In this document: piece after piece, positions 26,966 through 34,928 of the stretch | How positions within the stretch are numbered: the first letter of the stretch is position 1 | Layout of the letters: each line of letters starts with the position of its first letter | DNA from: an uncultured Megasphaera sp. | GTDB taxonomy: Bacteria > Bacillota > Negativicutes > Veillonellales > Megasphaeraceae | Assembly (NCBI RefSeq): GCF_900539295.1 | Contig: NZ_UQBH01000011.1 | Location: 1-62,934 of the forward strand | Length of the DNA stretch: 62,934 nt | Direction of reading: 5' to 3' | The notes under the pieces: generated by a model | Databases searched by the model: none | What the model saw: the letters and a program-made list of their open reading frames with translations, nothing else | Told to the model about the DNA's origin: nothing | Position numbers and translations under genes: made by a program

Positions 26966-27784
26966 ATGACGCTTCTCGAAGAAGCCGGCTCGAACCTGGC
27001 CGTACTGCGCCGGGAACGGCCGCTCATTCATCACATTACGAATTTTGTCACCATGGACGACTGCGCCAATGCGACCCTGGCCATCGGCGCTTCGCCGACG
27101 ATGACCAATTCTGTCGAAGAAGTGGCCGAAATGGCAGGGGCTGCCAAGGCCCTGGTCCTCAACTTGGGAACCCTTCAGCAGTGGACTCTCGAGGCCATGA
27201 TCCTGGCCGGAAAGGCTGCAGCGGATAAGGGCGTCCCCATCATCTTCGATCCTGTCGGCGCCGGCGGGACGACCTTTCGCACGGCAGCGGCCCTGCGCCT
27301 GGTCCGGGAACTGCCGATGGCCGTCATCCGCGGCAATGCGGCAGAAATCACCTGCCTGGCTGACCATCAGAGCGGCCGCAACCTCGGCGTCGACAGCCTG
27401 GTCCGTCCCGTCGACGCTACCTTAGCGGCCGACCTCGCCGAGAAACTGGGAACGACCATCGCCATTACCGGCGCCGTCGACTTCATTTCCGACGGCAAAC
27501 GGACGGCTGCCGTCCATAACGGCTGCCCCATGCTGACCTATGTGTCCGGCACGGGGTGCATGACGTCGTCCCTCATCGGCTCCTTTGCCGCTGTCAGCGA
27601 TGCCTTTACGGCAGCCGTCGCCGGCGTCACGGCCATGGGCATCGGCGGGGAACTGGCCTTTGAAAATGGGGGCAGTGCCGGCCCCGGTTCCTTCCACGCC
27701 CGTCTCTTCGACGCCTTTTACAGCTTGAATACAGATCTGTTGCAACAGTATGGAAAGGTTATGATTGCCAATGAACAATGTTGA
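26966..27784 (+). CDS. thiM: Hydroxyethylthiazole kinase
   Basis: A 272-residue thiamin salvage kinase that phosphorylates 4-methyl-5-(2-hydroxyethyl)thiazole. Family blocks: PLIHHITNFVTMDDCAN, GASPTM, FDPVGAGGT, VIRGNAAEI and VSGTGCMTSSLIGSF. GGGGGAGGGGG precedes the ATG. Paired with the thiazole transporter gene thiW. thiE lies about 28 kb further on. Confidence 0.95.
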   Translation: MTLLEEAGSNLAVLRRERPLIHHITNFVTMDDCANATLAIGASPTMTNSVEEVAEMAGAAKALVLNLGTLQQWTLEAMILAGKAAADKGVPIIFDPVGAGGTTFRTAAALRLVRELPMAVIRGNAAEITCLADHQSGRNLGVDSLVRPVDATLAADLAEKLGTTIAITGAVDFISDGKRTAAVHNGCPMLTYVSGTGCMTSSLIGSFAAVSDAFTAAVAGVTAMGIGGELAFENGGSAGPGSFHARLFDAFYSLNTDLLQQYGKVMIANEQC

Positions 27785-28274
27785 ACTCAAGAAAATGACG
27801 GTGACGGCTATCTTCATCGCCATCGGGGTCTTACTGGCTCCCTTCGTTTCATTTCCCTTCGGCGGGGCCCGGGTCTTTCCCCTGCAGCATCTCATCAACG
27901 TCCTCTTAGCCGTCCTCGTCGGCTGGCGTTACTCGACGGCCGGTGCCTTCTGCATCTCGTCCATTCGCATGGCCATGGGCGTCGGGACGGTCCTGGCTTA
28001 TCCCGGCAGCATGATCGGCGCTGCCCTGGCCGGTATCCTCTATAAAAGGACCGGTTCCATCTGGGGTGCCGTTGCCGGTGAAATCATCGGGACCGGTATT
28101 TTAGGCGGCCTCATCGCCTATCCCGTGGCGGCCTTCGTCTTAGATTCCAAAGCCGTGGCCCTGTGGTTTTTTATCGTTGCTTTTTTACCCAATACCTGCC
28201 TCGGCGCCGCCTGCGGAGCTTTGTTATACCGGTTTTTGCCCATCCGGAAATTGGCCGGCGAACTGGAAAAGTAA
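27771..28274 (+). CDS. thiW: ThiW thiazole ECF transporter S component
   Basis: A 167-residue membrane protein with about five hydrophobic segments and the ThiW start pattern VTAIFIAIGVLLAPFVSFPFGGARVFPLQH. ThiW is the substrate-binding part of an energy-coupling-factor importer for the thiamin thiazole, needing EcfAA'T encoded elsewhere. It overlaps thiM by 14 nt. ATG 27771 is given, but TTG 27765 is better spaced from GGAAAGG. Confidence 0.88.
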   Translation: MNNVELKKMTVTAIFIAIGVLLAPFVSFPFGGARVFPLQHLINVLLAVLVGWRYSTAGAFCISSIRMAMGVGTVLAYPGSMIGAALAGILYKRTGSIWGAVAGEIIGTGILGGLIAYPVAAFVLDSKAVALWFFIVAFLPNTCLGAACGALLYRFLPIRKLAGELEK

Positions 28275-28301
28275 TAATTGCAACTTGTTTACAGCCGTAT
28301 A

Positions 28302-28330
28302 TTGACTTATATGGTACGGTATATTAAACT
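28302..28330 (+). promoter_or_regulatory. Promoter of the tetR-RND operon
   Basis: TTGACT (28302-28307), 17 bp, TAAACT (28325-28330). Partial repeats CGTATATTGACT and GGTATATTAAACT surround it and are the best place to look for the repressor's operator. Confidence 0.5.
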
Positions 28331-28406
28331 ATAAATTGGTACTGAGTTTTATGTTTGAGTTTCAGAGACAGCATGTTATATTTTTTTGTGAGTAGGATGT
28401 GTTTGA

Positions 28407-29003
28407 ATGACAGAAGATATCCGCGCCAAGATTCTGGCGGAAGCCTTGCGTGAAATCGACCGGCATGGTTCTGAGTTTCACATGGATGATTTAGCCCGCA
28501 AGCTGCGCATCAGTAAGCGAACCTTGTACGAATATTTTTCGTCAAAACAGGAAATCGTGGAAGAAGCTATCAGTTCGTTTCTTGAAAGGGTCTACCAATA
28601 CCATCGGGAGCTCGTCGACGACGATCGTCTGACCTGTGAAGAGAAACTGATTGCCTATTTCGACGTGCCCAATGAAAACTGGCAGGTCTTGTCGGTCCGG
28701 AAGGTCTGCGATCTTTTAGTGAAGATGCCCGACGTCTGGGAACGCCTGCAGTCCCGCTACAAAAAGGATTGGAGTCTCTTGGAACAGCTCCTCGATGAAG
28801 CTCAGCAGACGGGAGAATTCAAGCCCTTTGACAAGCTCCTGTTATTGCGCATGCTGCACAGCGCAGCCGATGATATCATCGATTATTTCAATGATGTCAA
28901 TCAAGATTCCAGTTTTAGTGACTATATGAAGCGTTGTATAAAGGTCTTATTATACGGCATTAAAAATCAGGAATCGAAAGAAATAGGAGGAAAAAAAAGA
29001 TGA
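28407..29003 (+). CDS. TetR/AcrR-family regulator of the RND operon
   Basis: A 198-residue repressor-like protein. The N-terminal helix-turn-helix is typical (FHMDDLARKLRISKRTLYEYFSSKQEIV, about 24-51). The rest is a helical ligand-binding domain. It overlaps the adaptor gene by ATGA (29000-29003), so it is the first gene of a three-gene unit and probably controls it. Ligand unknown. Confidence 0.9.
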   Translation: MTEDIRAKILAEALREIDRHGSEFHMDDLARKLRISKRTLYEYFSSKQEIVEEAISSFLERVYQYHRELVDDDRLTCEEKLIAYFDVPNENWQVLSVRKVCDLLVKMPDVWERLQSRYKKDWSLLEQLLDEAQQTGEFKPFDKLLLLRMLHSAADDIIDYFNDVNQDSSFSDYMKRCIKVLLYGIKNQESKEIGGKKR

Positions 29004-30166
29004 TACAAAAACGCAAACTTGCGACGATGAGCGTTGCCGTCCTGACGGCTGCGGCGCTCTTGGCCGGCTGTGGTGCTGATAAAGACGCAACTAAAGCGCC
29101 CGTTGCTGTCAATACGTATAAAGTCGTCGCGTCAGACACGCCCGTTCGAGCCGAATACAGCGGTACCGTATCGGCTATGGATAAGGTTCCTGTTCAGCCG
29201 AAGATTTCCGGCCGCGTCGTAGAAAAGTACGTCCAAGGCGGTCAGGATGTCACGGCCGGTCAGGCCTTGTTCCGCATCGACAGCCGTACCTATGATGCCG
29301 CCTTAGCTCAGGCCAAGGCAACCCAAGCTCAATCCGAAGCCAATTTAGCCAATCAGCAGCTCAATCTCCGCCGTTACCAGGCTCTGGCCAGTCAGGATGC
29401 CGTTCCCCAGCAGACCGTAACCGACCAGGAAGCGGCTACGCGCCAGCAGGCAGCCGTCGTCGCGGCTAACGCGGCCCAGGTCGATGCCGCCCAGGATAAC
29501 GTCGATGATACCATCGTCTATGCACCTTTCAGCGGCAAGCTGAACGTCGACGACGTGCCTATCGGCACCTTTGCGACGGCCGGTTCCACGGCATTGGTTA
29601 CCATTTCGTCGAGCAATCCGGTCTACGTCGAATTTTCCATCAGTGAAGCCGAATACCTTCAGATGACCAAACAGGGGGCAGACGGCAGTAATTGGGGCGA
29701 CCATCTCCTGCTTCGCCTGAGCGACGGTACGATGTATCCTTATGAAGGCCGCATTGCCCAGATCAACCACGGCATGGACGGCAATTCCGGCTCGATCATC
29801 GTCAAAGCCGTCTTTGACAACCCGGAAAACCTGCTCATCCCCGGCCTGTATGCTACGGTCGTTTCCGATACTCGCATTCAGCGCAATGCCTTGTCCGTAC
29901 CGCAGCGGGCTGTTCAGCAGACCCTCGGTAAATACTACGTTTCCGTCATCGACGGCAACGGACAGGCTCAGACTCGTGAAGTCACGCCGGGCCAGAAGGT
30001 CGGTAAATTCTGGATCATCACCAGCGGACTTCAGAGCGGCGATATCATTATTGTCGACGGCTATCAGAAAGCAAAGGGAGCTACCCTCGATCAGCACTTG
30101 CTGACCAAGGCGGATATCGACAACGATAACTCCAATACGGCCGCTGACTCGTCGTCAAACAAGTAG
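29000..30166 (+). CDS. RND efflux periplasmic adaptor lipoprotein
   Basis: A 388-residue membrane fusion protein (AcrA/MexA type). Signal peptide with lipobox LLAGC, C24. Biotinyl-lipoyl blocks flank an alanine/glutamine-rich helical hairpin (about 95-165), then beta-barrel and membrane-proximal domains. The C-terminus is Asp/Asn/Ser-rich. It links the inner-membrane pump encoded next to an outer-membrane channel, evidence for a diderm envelope. Confidence 0.93.
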   Translation: MIQKRKLATMSVAVLTAAALLAGCGADKDATKAPVAVNTYKVVASDTPVRAEYSGTVSAMDKVPVQPKISGRVVEKYVQGGQDVTAGQALFRIDSRTYDAALAQAKATQAQSEANLANQQLNLRRYQALASQDAVPQQTVTDQEAATRQQAAVVAANAAQVDAAQDNVDDTIVYAPFSGKLNVDDVPIGTFATAGSTALVTISSSNPVYVEFSISEAEYLQMTKQGADGSNWGDHLLLRLSDGTMYPYEGRIAQINHGMDGNSGSIIVKAVFDNPENLLIPGLYATVVSDTRIQRNALSVPQRAVQQTLGKYYVSVIDGNGQAQTREVTPGQKVGKFWIITSGLQSGDIIIVDGYQKAKGATLDQHLLTKADIDNDNSNTAADSSSNK

Positions 30167-30178
30167 GGAGGCGAGACC

Positions 30179-33100
30179 GTGATATCAAAGTTTTTTATTG
30201 ACAGGCCTATTTTCGCCGTCGTCATTTCCCTGATCATTTCCATCCTCGGTCTGCTTTCCATCGCAACCCTGCCGGTGGCGAAGTACCCGAACGTTACGCC
30301 GCCGCAGGTCCGCGTTTCAGCATCTTACCCCGGGGCAAACGCCGAAGTCATCGGCACGACCGTCGCCAGCGTCATCGAACGCCAAATGGTCGGTGTCGAC
30401 GACCTGGTCAGCTTGGAAAGCTCCAGTAATGATAACGGGACCTATTCGCTGACGGCCCAGTTTGAAACGGGCAGTGACGGCGACATGGATACGGTCAATA
30501 CCCAGAACCGCGTCAGCCAGGTTTCTTCGACCCTGCCGTCGGAAGTTACGGCGACGGGCGTTACGGTCCAGAAGTCGACCAGCTCCATGGCCATGGTATT
30601 CGCCCTCGTTTCGCCAAATGGCTCGTACGACGCTACGTTCATGAAGAACTATGCGACCCAGTACTTCATGGATGCCTTGAAATCCGTTCCCGGCGTCGGC
30701 AGTGTCCAAGAATTCGGTTCGGACTACGCCATGCGTATTTGGCTCAATCCGATGAAGATGAGTATCCTGAACGTCACGCCGACAGACGTCATCTCGGCCA
30801 TTTCGACCCAGAATACCCAGGCTGCCGTCGGTACCATCGGCGCTCAGCCGTCGGCCAACAACCAGACCTATCAGTACACCATGCGTACCGACGGTCGTCT
30901 GCAAACGGCCGAACAGTTTAACAACGTCATCATCCGTACCAACTCCGATGGGACCATGGTCCGCGTCGGCGACGTAGCGGAAGTCAACTTAGGTTCGAAA
31001 GACTACAGCGTCACGTCCAAACTCAATGACAGTAATGCTGCCGGCTTCATGGTCAGCCTGACGTCTGACGCCAACGCCATGCAGTCTGTCAGCGGTGCGA
31101 AAGCCGTCCTTGAAAAGGCCAAGGAATCCTTCCCGTCCGATATGGACTATGAAGTCGTCTACGACAGCACCAAGTTCGTCCGGGCCTCCATTGAAGAAGT
31201 TATCCAGACCTTCATCGAAGCCCTGCTCCTGGTTGCCCTCATCGTATACCTCTTCCTCCAGAGCGGCCGGTCGACACTCATTCCGTTGATCGCCGTCCCC
31301 GTATCTCTTCTCGGGACCTTTGCCCTCTTTTCCGTCCTCGACTTTTCTATCAACACCCTGACCTTGTTCGCCATGGTCTTGGCCATCGGCCTCCTCGTCG
31401 ACGATGCTATCGTCGTCATCGAAGCCGTCGAATATGAAATTAAATATAACGCCCGAAGTCCGCGAGAGGCGACGATCATCGCCATGGAAAACGTACAGAA
31501 CCCGGTTATCGGCGTCGCCTGCGTCTTGGCTTCGGTCTTCATCCCTGTCGCCTTCCTAAGCGGCATGAGCGGTATCCTCTACCGCCAGTTCGCCTTGACC
31601 ATTGCCGTTTCGGTCCTCATTTCGGCCTTCGTCGCCCTGACCCTGACGCCGGCCATGTGTGCGACCATCTTGAATATCCATAAGCCGGAAGAAAACCCCA
31701 AGGAAATTTACAAATTCTTCAATAAGTTCAATGAATGGTTTGACCGCCTCATCGCAGGCTACGGCAAGATCCTGGCTCACCTGCAGCTCCACCTGCGCTG
31801 GTGCGTCGTCTTCCTGATCGTCATCAGTGCGGCCACCCTCGGCGTCTTCCGGGTCATGCCGACGGGCTTCGTACCGGCTGAAGACAGTGCTTTCGTCATG
31901 ATGGATATCACCCTTCCGGAAGGTATTTCTCAGACGGAAACGAAGAAAATCAGTGAAGAAATGGGCAACTGGCTCAAAGAACAGCCCGGCGTATCGACGG
32001 CCATGAATATCGTCGGCTACGGCCTTCTGGCAGGCGGCCAGAAGCCGAATGCAGCCGCTGCCTTCATCGGCCTCGACGACTGGGATAAACGAACGACGAA
32101 GGATCTCTCTGTTGACGCTTTGATGGGTAAGATCATGGCCCGCGGCGCCCAGATTCCCCAGGCCTCGATCATCGCCTTAAACCCGCCGCCAATCGACGGC
32201 ATGGGTACGTCGTCGGGCTTCACCATGCAGCTTGAAGACCGGGGCGGCCATACGACGGCAGAACTGTCAGAAACGGCACAGAAAGTCATCGCCGCTGCCC
32301 GTCAGCGTCCGGAAATCGGTTCGGTCTATACGGCTTTTGCTGCGGACACGCCGGGCTATGAGCTCGAAATCGACCGCGACAAAGTCGCCCGTGAAGGCGT
32401 CTCCCTGAGCGACCTCTATTCGACGCTCCAGTCCTTCTACGGTTCCTATCAGGTCAATGACTTCACCATCTTTGGCCGTAACTTCAAGGTTATCGTCCAG
32501 GCTTCTCCGGAATTCCGTGAAACCGTCGATGCCAACAACCATATCTATGTCCGCAACTCGAGCAACCAGCTCGTTCCGGTATCGAACTTCGTTCGTCCGA
32601 AACCGATGGGATCGGCATCGATCATCACTCGTTTCAATGACTATCCGGCGATTACCATCCAAGGGGCTCCGGCCAATGGCTACAGCTCCGGTGATGCCAT
32701 TAAAGCCTTGGAAGAAATCGCTGCGGATACCCTCGGCGAAGGTTATGCCTACGAATGGAGCGGCATGAGCCGTGAAGAAATCGAAGCCGGCAACAAGACG
32801 GTCTACGTCTTTGCCTTGGCCATCCTCTTCGTCTTCCTCGTCTTGGCAGCCCTTTATGAAAGCTGGAAGGTTCCCTTTGCCGTACTGTTCAGTCTGCCGG
32901 CCGGTGTCTTTGGGGCAGCTCTCTTTGCTTACCTCCTGAGCCAGCAGAACAACATTTACTTCCAAATCGGTATCCTGGCCGTCATCGGCCTGGCTGCGAA
33001 GAACGCCATCCTGATCATCGAATACGCCAAAGTCCGTGTCGATGAGCGCGGCATGGATCCCGTGTCGGCTGCCATTGAAGCCGCTAAGATCCGTCTGCGC

Positions 33101-33331
33101 CCGATCATCATGACGTCCCTGGCCTTCGTCGTCGGCTCCATTCCGCTGGCCATGGCCTCCGGTGCCGGTGCCGCCTCGCGTGTCAACATGGGTATCACTG
33201 TCGTCTTCGGTACGTCCGTTGCGACCATCGTCGGCGTCTTCCTCATTCCTATGATGTTCATCATCGTCGAAAACTTTGGTCATAAACGGGTAAGACCGAA
33301 GAGTGAAGTCGGACGGCTGAAAGACATGTAG
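30179..33331 (+). CDS. RND-family multidrug efflux pump (HAE1 type)
   Basis: A 1050-residue inner-membrane antiporter with the duplicated RND layout: membrane segment, large periplasmic loop, six segments, second loop, five segments. N-terminal SKFFIDRPIFAVVISL and the proton-relay aspartates in GLLVDDAIVVIEAVE are family hallmarks. GTG start after GGGAGG. No tolC-like outer-membrane channel gene follows, so the channel must be encoded elsewhere. Confidence 0.95.
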   Translation: MISKFFIDRPIFAVVISLIISILGLLSIATLPVAKYPNVTPPQVRVSASYPGANAEVIGTTVASVIERQMVGVDDLVSLESSSNDNGTYSLTAQFETGSDGDMDTVNTQNRVSQVSSTLPSEVTATGVTVQKSTSSMAMVFALVSPNGSYDATFMKNYATQYFMDALKSVPGVGSVQEFGSDYAMRIWLNPMKMSILNVTPTDVISAISTQNTQAAVGTIGAQPSANNQTYQYTMRTDGRLQTAEQFNNVIIRTNSDGTMVRVGDVAEVNLGSKDYSVTSKLNDSNAAGFMVSLTSDANAMQSVSGAKAVLEKAKESFPSDMDYEVVYDSTKFVRASIEEVIQTFIEALLLVALIVYLFLQSGRSTLIPLIAVPVSLLGTFALFSVLDFSINTLTLFAMVLAIGLLVDDAIVVIEAVEYEIKYNARSPREATIIAMENVQNPVIGVACVLASVFIPVAFLSGMSGILYRQFALTIAVSVLISAFVALTLTPAMCATILNIHKPEENPKEIYKFFNKFNEWFDRLIAGYGKILAHLQLHLRWCVVFLIVISAATLGVFRVMPTGFVPAEDSAFVMMDITLPEGISQTETKKISEEMGNWLKEQPGVSTAMNIVGYGLLAGGQKPNAAAAFIGLDDWDKRTTKDLSVDALMGKIMARGAQIPQASIIALNPPPIDGMGTSSGFTMQLEDRGGHTTAELSETAQKVIAAARQRPEIGSVYTAFAADTPGYELEIDRDKVAREGVSLSDLYSTLQSFYGSYQVNDFTIFGRNFKVIVQASPEFRETVDANNHIYVRNSSNQLVPVSNFVRPKPMGSASIITRFNDYPAITIQGAPANGYSSGDAIKALEEIAADTLGEGYAYEWSGMSREEIEAGNKTVYVFALAILFVFLVLAALYESWKVPFAVLFSLPAGVFGAALFAYLLSQQNNIYFQIGILAVIGLAAKNAILIIEYAKVRVDERGMDPVSAAIEAAKIRLRPIIMTSLAFVVGSIPLAMASGAGAASRVNMGITVVFGTSVATIVGVFLIPMMFIIVENFGHKRVRPKSEVGRLKDM

Positions 33332-33362
33332 TCTCCGTCTCGCATCTTAGTTACACCATCAG

Positions 33363-33396
33363 CACGCTCTGTCCTTTTGGGCAGGGCGTGTTTTTT
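33363..33396 (+). terminator. Terminator of the RND operon
   Basis: CACGCTCTGTCC (33363-33374), loop TTTT, GGGCAGGGCGTG (33379-33390), then TTTTTT. Confidence 0.9.
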
Positions 33397-33484
33397 GTTG
33401 CTTCCATCCGTCTTTTTGAGCTGCTGAAAGCGTTGAAAAGGGAAGACAGAGGCCGTACATCTATCGGTTTTGACACACTTTGTA

Positions 33485-33513
33485 TTGACAGAATCCGGCT
33501 TTCTATGTTATAT
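33485..33513 (+). promoter_or_regulatory. Promoter of the twin lipoprotein genes
   Basis: TTGACA (33485-33490), 17 bp, TTATAT (33508-33513), with TATATA one base further as an alternative. Confidence 0.6.
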
Positions 33514-33544
33514 AGTAATGAGATAAATGAGAAATTCGTCTTTT

Positions 33545-33680
33545 ACTATGGCTAACATCGGAGGGACTCCACAGCGAGTCCCGGGGATCCGATCATGGCA
33601 GCTGTTTTCCTTTCACAGGCATGAATCACTGTCGGCACGATTTAAATAGTGTAAGCCTTTTCCCTATAGGGGAAGAGTCC
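33545..33680 (+). other. Structured 5' leader of unknown class upstream of twin lipoproteins
   Basis: A 13-bp interrupted stem lies in the leader: ATCGGA (33557-33562) with TCCGAT (33588-33593), and GGGACTC (33563-33569) with GAGTCCC (33576-33582), closed by loop CACAGC and carrying a one-sided bulge GGGGA (33583-33587). A second hairpin CTTTTCCC/GGGGAAGAG is near 33659-33677. No T-run follows the first, so it is not a terminator. I cannot match it to a known riboswitch. The bulge and the roughly 200-nt leader suggest regulation. Confidence 0.5.
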
Positions 33681-33718
33681 TTATAGCGTTTTATGGTGGT
33701 AAAAAAGGAGGCAACCAT

Positions 33719-34234
33719 ATGAATGTATTCTCACGATTTATGAAACTGGCCGTCGTCGTGGCCGTCACCGTCTTGGCCATGGCCGTCCTCAGCGGCTGCG
33801 GCAGCTCCGACAAATTTGCCGGCGAGTGGACCGGTTCCGGTCGCTACAAACAGACCGACTTTGACTGCTTTTATGATTTGAAAATCGAAAAAGACGGCAA
33901 TGGCAACGGCTACACCATCGACCAGACCCGCTCTTATTGGAATGCCAAGGAAAGCATAAGCGGCAGCAGCGCCTCTTACAGTTGGCAGAATGAAACGGAA
34001 AAATTGACGGCGAATCTCCAGAACAATACCTTGGAAATTTCCGGCAGCGACAAGGCATCCCTGACCTATAACGAAGAAAAAGAAGAACTCCAATATAAGA
34101 CCGGCGATTCCATCATCACCCTGCAGAAGAGTAACGATGCGACGGGTGACTTGGATTCCTTCAAGAACCGCCAAAAAGAAGAACTGATCGATAAGTTGAA
34201 TAAATTGGGGAGAAACTTTTCCTTCACCGATTAA
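33719..34234 (+). CDS. Lipoprotein, twin 1, unknown function
   Basis: A 171-residue lipoprotein with lipobox LSGC (C27) and no recognised domain. The mature part starts FAGEWTGSGRYK, has a conserved CFYDLKIEKD block and ends DSFKNRQKEELIDKL. The following gene has the same signal peptide, WxGxGxxK start, CxYDxxIEK block and DFKNRxKExLI end, so the two are paralogues from a tandem duplication. The beta-rich pattern resembles small surface lipoproteins, but this is not an assignment. Confidence 0.75.
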   Translation: MNVFSRFMKLAVVVAVTVLAMAVLSGCGSSDKFAGEWTGSGRYKQTDFDCFYDLKIEKDGNGNGYTIDQTRSYWNAKESISGSSASYSWQNETEKLTANLQNNTLEISGSDKASLTYNEEKEELQYKTGDSIITLQKSNDATGDLDSFKNRQKEELIDKLNKLGRNFSFTD

Positions 34235-34267
34235 GGGAATCATGTTACAACCTAAGGAGGTAATCGA

Positions 34268-34828
34268 ATGCGTTCACTGTCAAAATTCATGAAATTGGCT
34301 GTCCTGGCAGCTGTCAGCATCTTTGTGGTCGCCCTTATCAGCGGCTGCTTCAATTCGAAGAGTATTGACTATTCCGGCCAATGGGTCGGCTACGGGAAGA
34401 CGGGTTTTCCGAAAGAAATGGACTGCGTCTACGATGTTAATATCGAAAAGACCGACGATGGTTATACGGTCAGCTTGGAACGGAGCAACTGGGAATTAAA
34501 AGATATTCCCGACCCGGGCTTGATCGACAGCCTGGTCAACCAAGACAACCAGCAGTATGAGTGGACGACGATGAAAGAAATGAACCTCAAGGCGACGGAA
34601 AAAGACAACACCTTGACGACGACGACGGAAAATCCCCTGACCTTTACCTATGCAGAGAAAGACGGGACCTTGGAACTGTCCTTCAAAGACTACTCTCATC
34701 AGGATGAACAGGTAACGGTACAGCTCCATAAGGCTGTAAAGGGTGAAATTGAAGACTTCAAGAACCGCTCGAAAGAAGACCTTATAAAGAACATGACGCC
34801 GGAAAACCGTCATTCTTTTAAGGACTAA
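34268..34828 (+). CDS. Lipoprotein, twin 2, unknown function
   Basis: A 186-residue paralogue of the preceding lipoprotein: lipobox ISGC (C27), YSGQWVGYGK at the mature start, CVYDVNIEK and the C-terminal EDFKNRSKEDLIKNM. AAGGAGG precedes the ATG, and the 33-nt gap has no promoter, so the two are cotranscribed. Divergence in the middle is large. Function unknown. Confidence 0.75.
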   Translation: MRSLSKFMKLAVLAAVSIFVVALISGCFNSKSIDYSGQWVGYGKTGFPKEMDCVYDVNIEKTDDGYTVSLERSNWELKDIPDPGLIDSLVNQDNQQYEWTTMKEMNLKATEKDNTLTTTTENPLTFTYAEKDGTLELSFKDYSHQDEQVTVQLHKAVKGEIEDFKNRSKEDLIKNMTPENRHSFKD

Positions 34829-34865
34829 GGATTGGATAAGACTGAAAATTTTATGAAATAACAAG

Positions 34866-34906
34866 AAAAGGACTGCCGATTCAGATGATGAATCAGCAGT
34901 CCTTTT
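34866..34906. terminator. Bidirectional terminator between lipoprotein twin 2 and nadE
   Basis: AAAAGGACTGC (34866-34876) pairs with GCAGTCCTTTT (34896-34906), with further pairing GATTC/GAATC inside. Confidence 0.88.
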
Positions 34907-34928
34907 GTGGTATGTAAGGGGTGGTCCG

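Noticed and set aside
32267..33283. 338-codon open frame antisense to the RND pump
   Set aside because: Shadow of the pump gene, Asp/Gly-rich without motifs.
33541..33600. Known riboswitch in the twin-lipoprotein leader
   Set aside because: I compared from memory with c-di-GMP, glycine, THF, ZTP and TPP patterns and found no core match, so it is left as an unknown structure.
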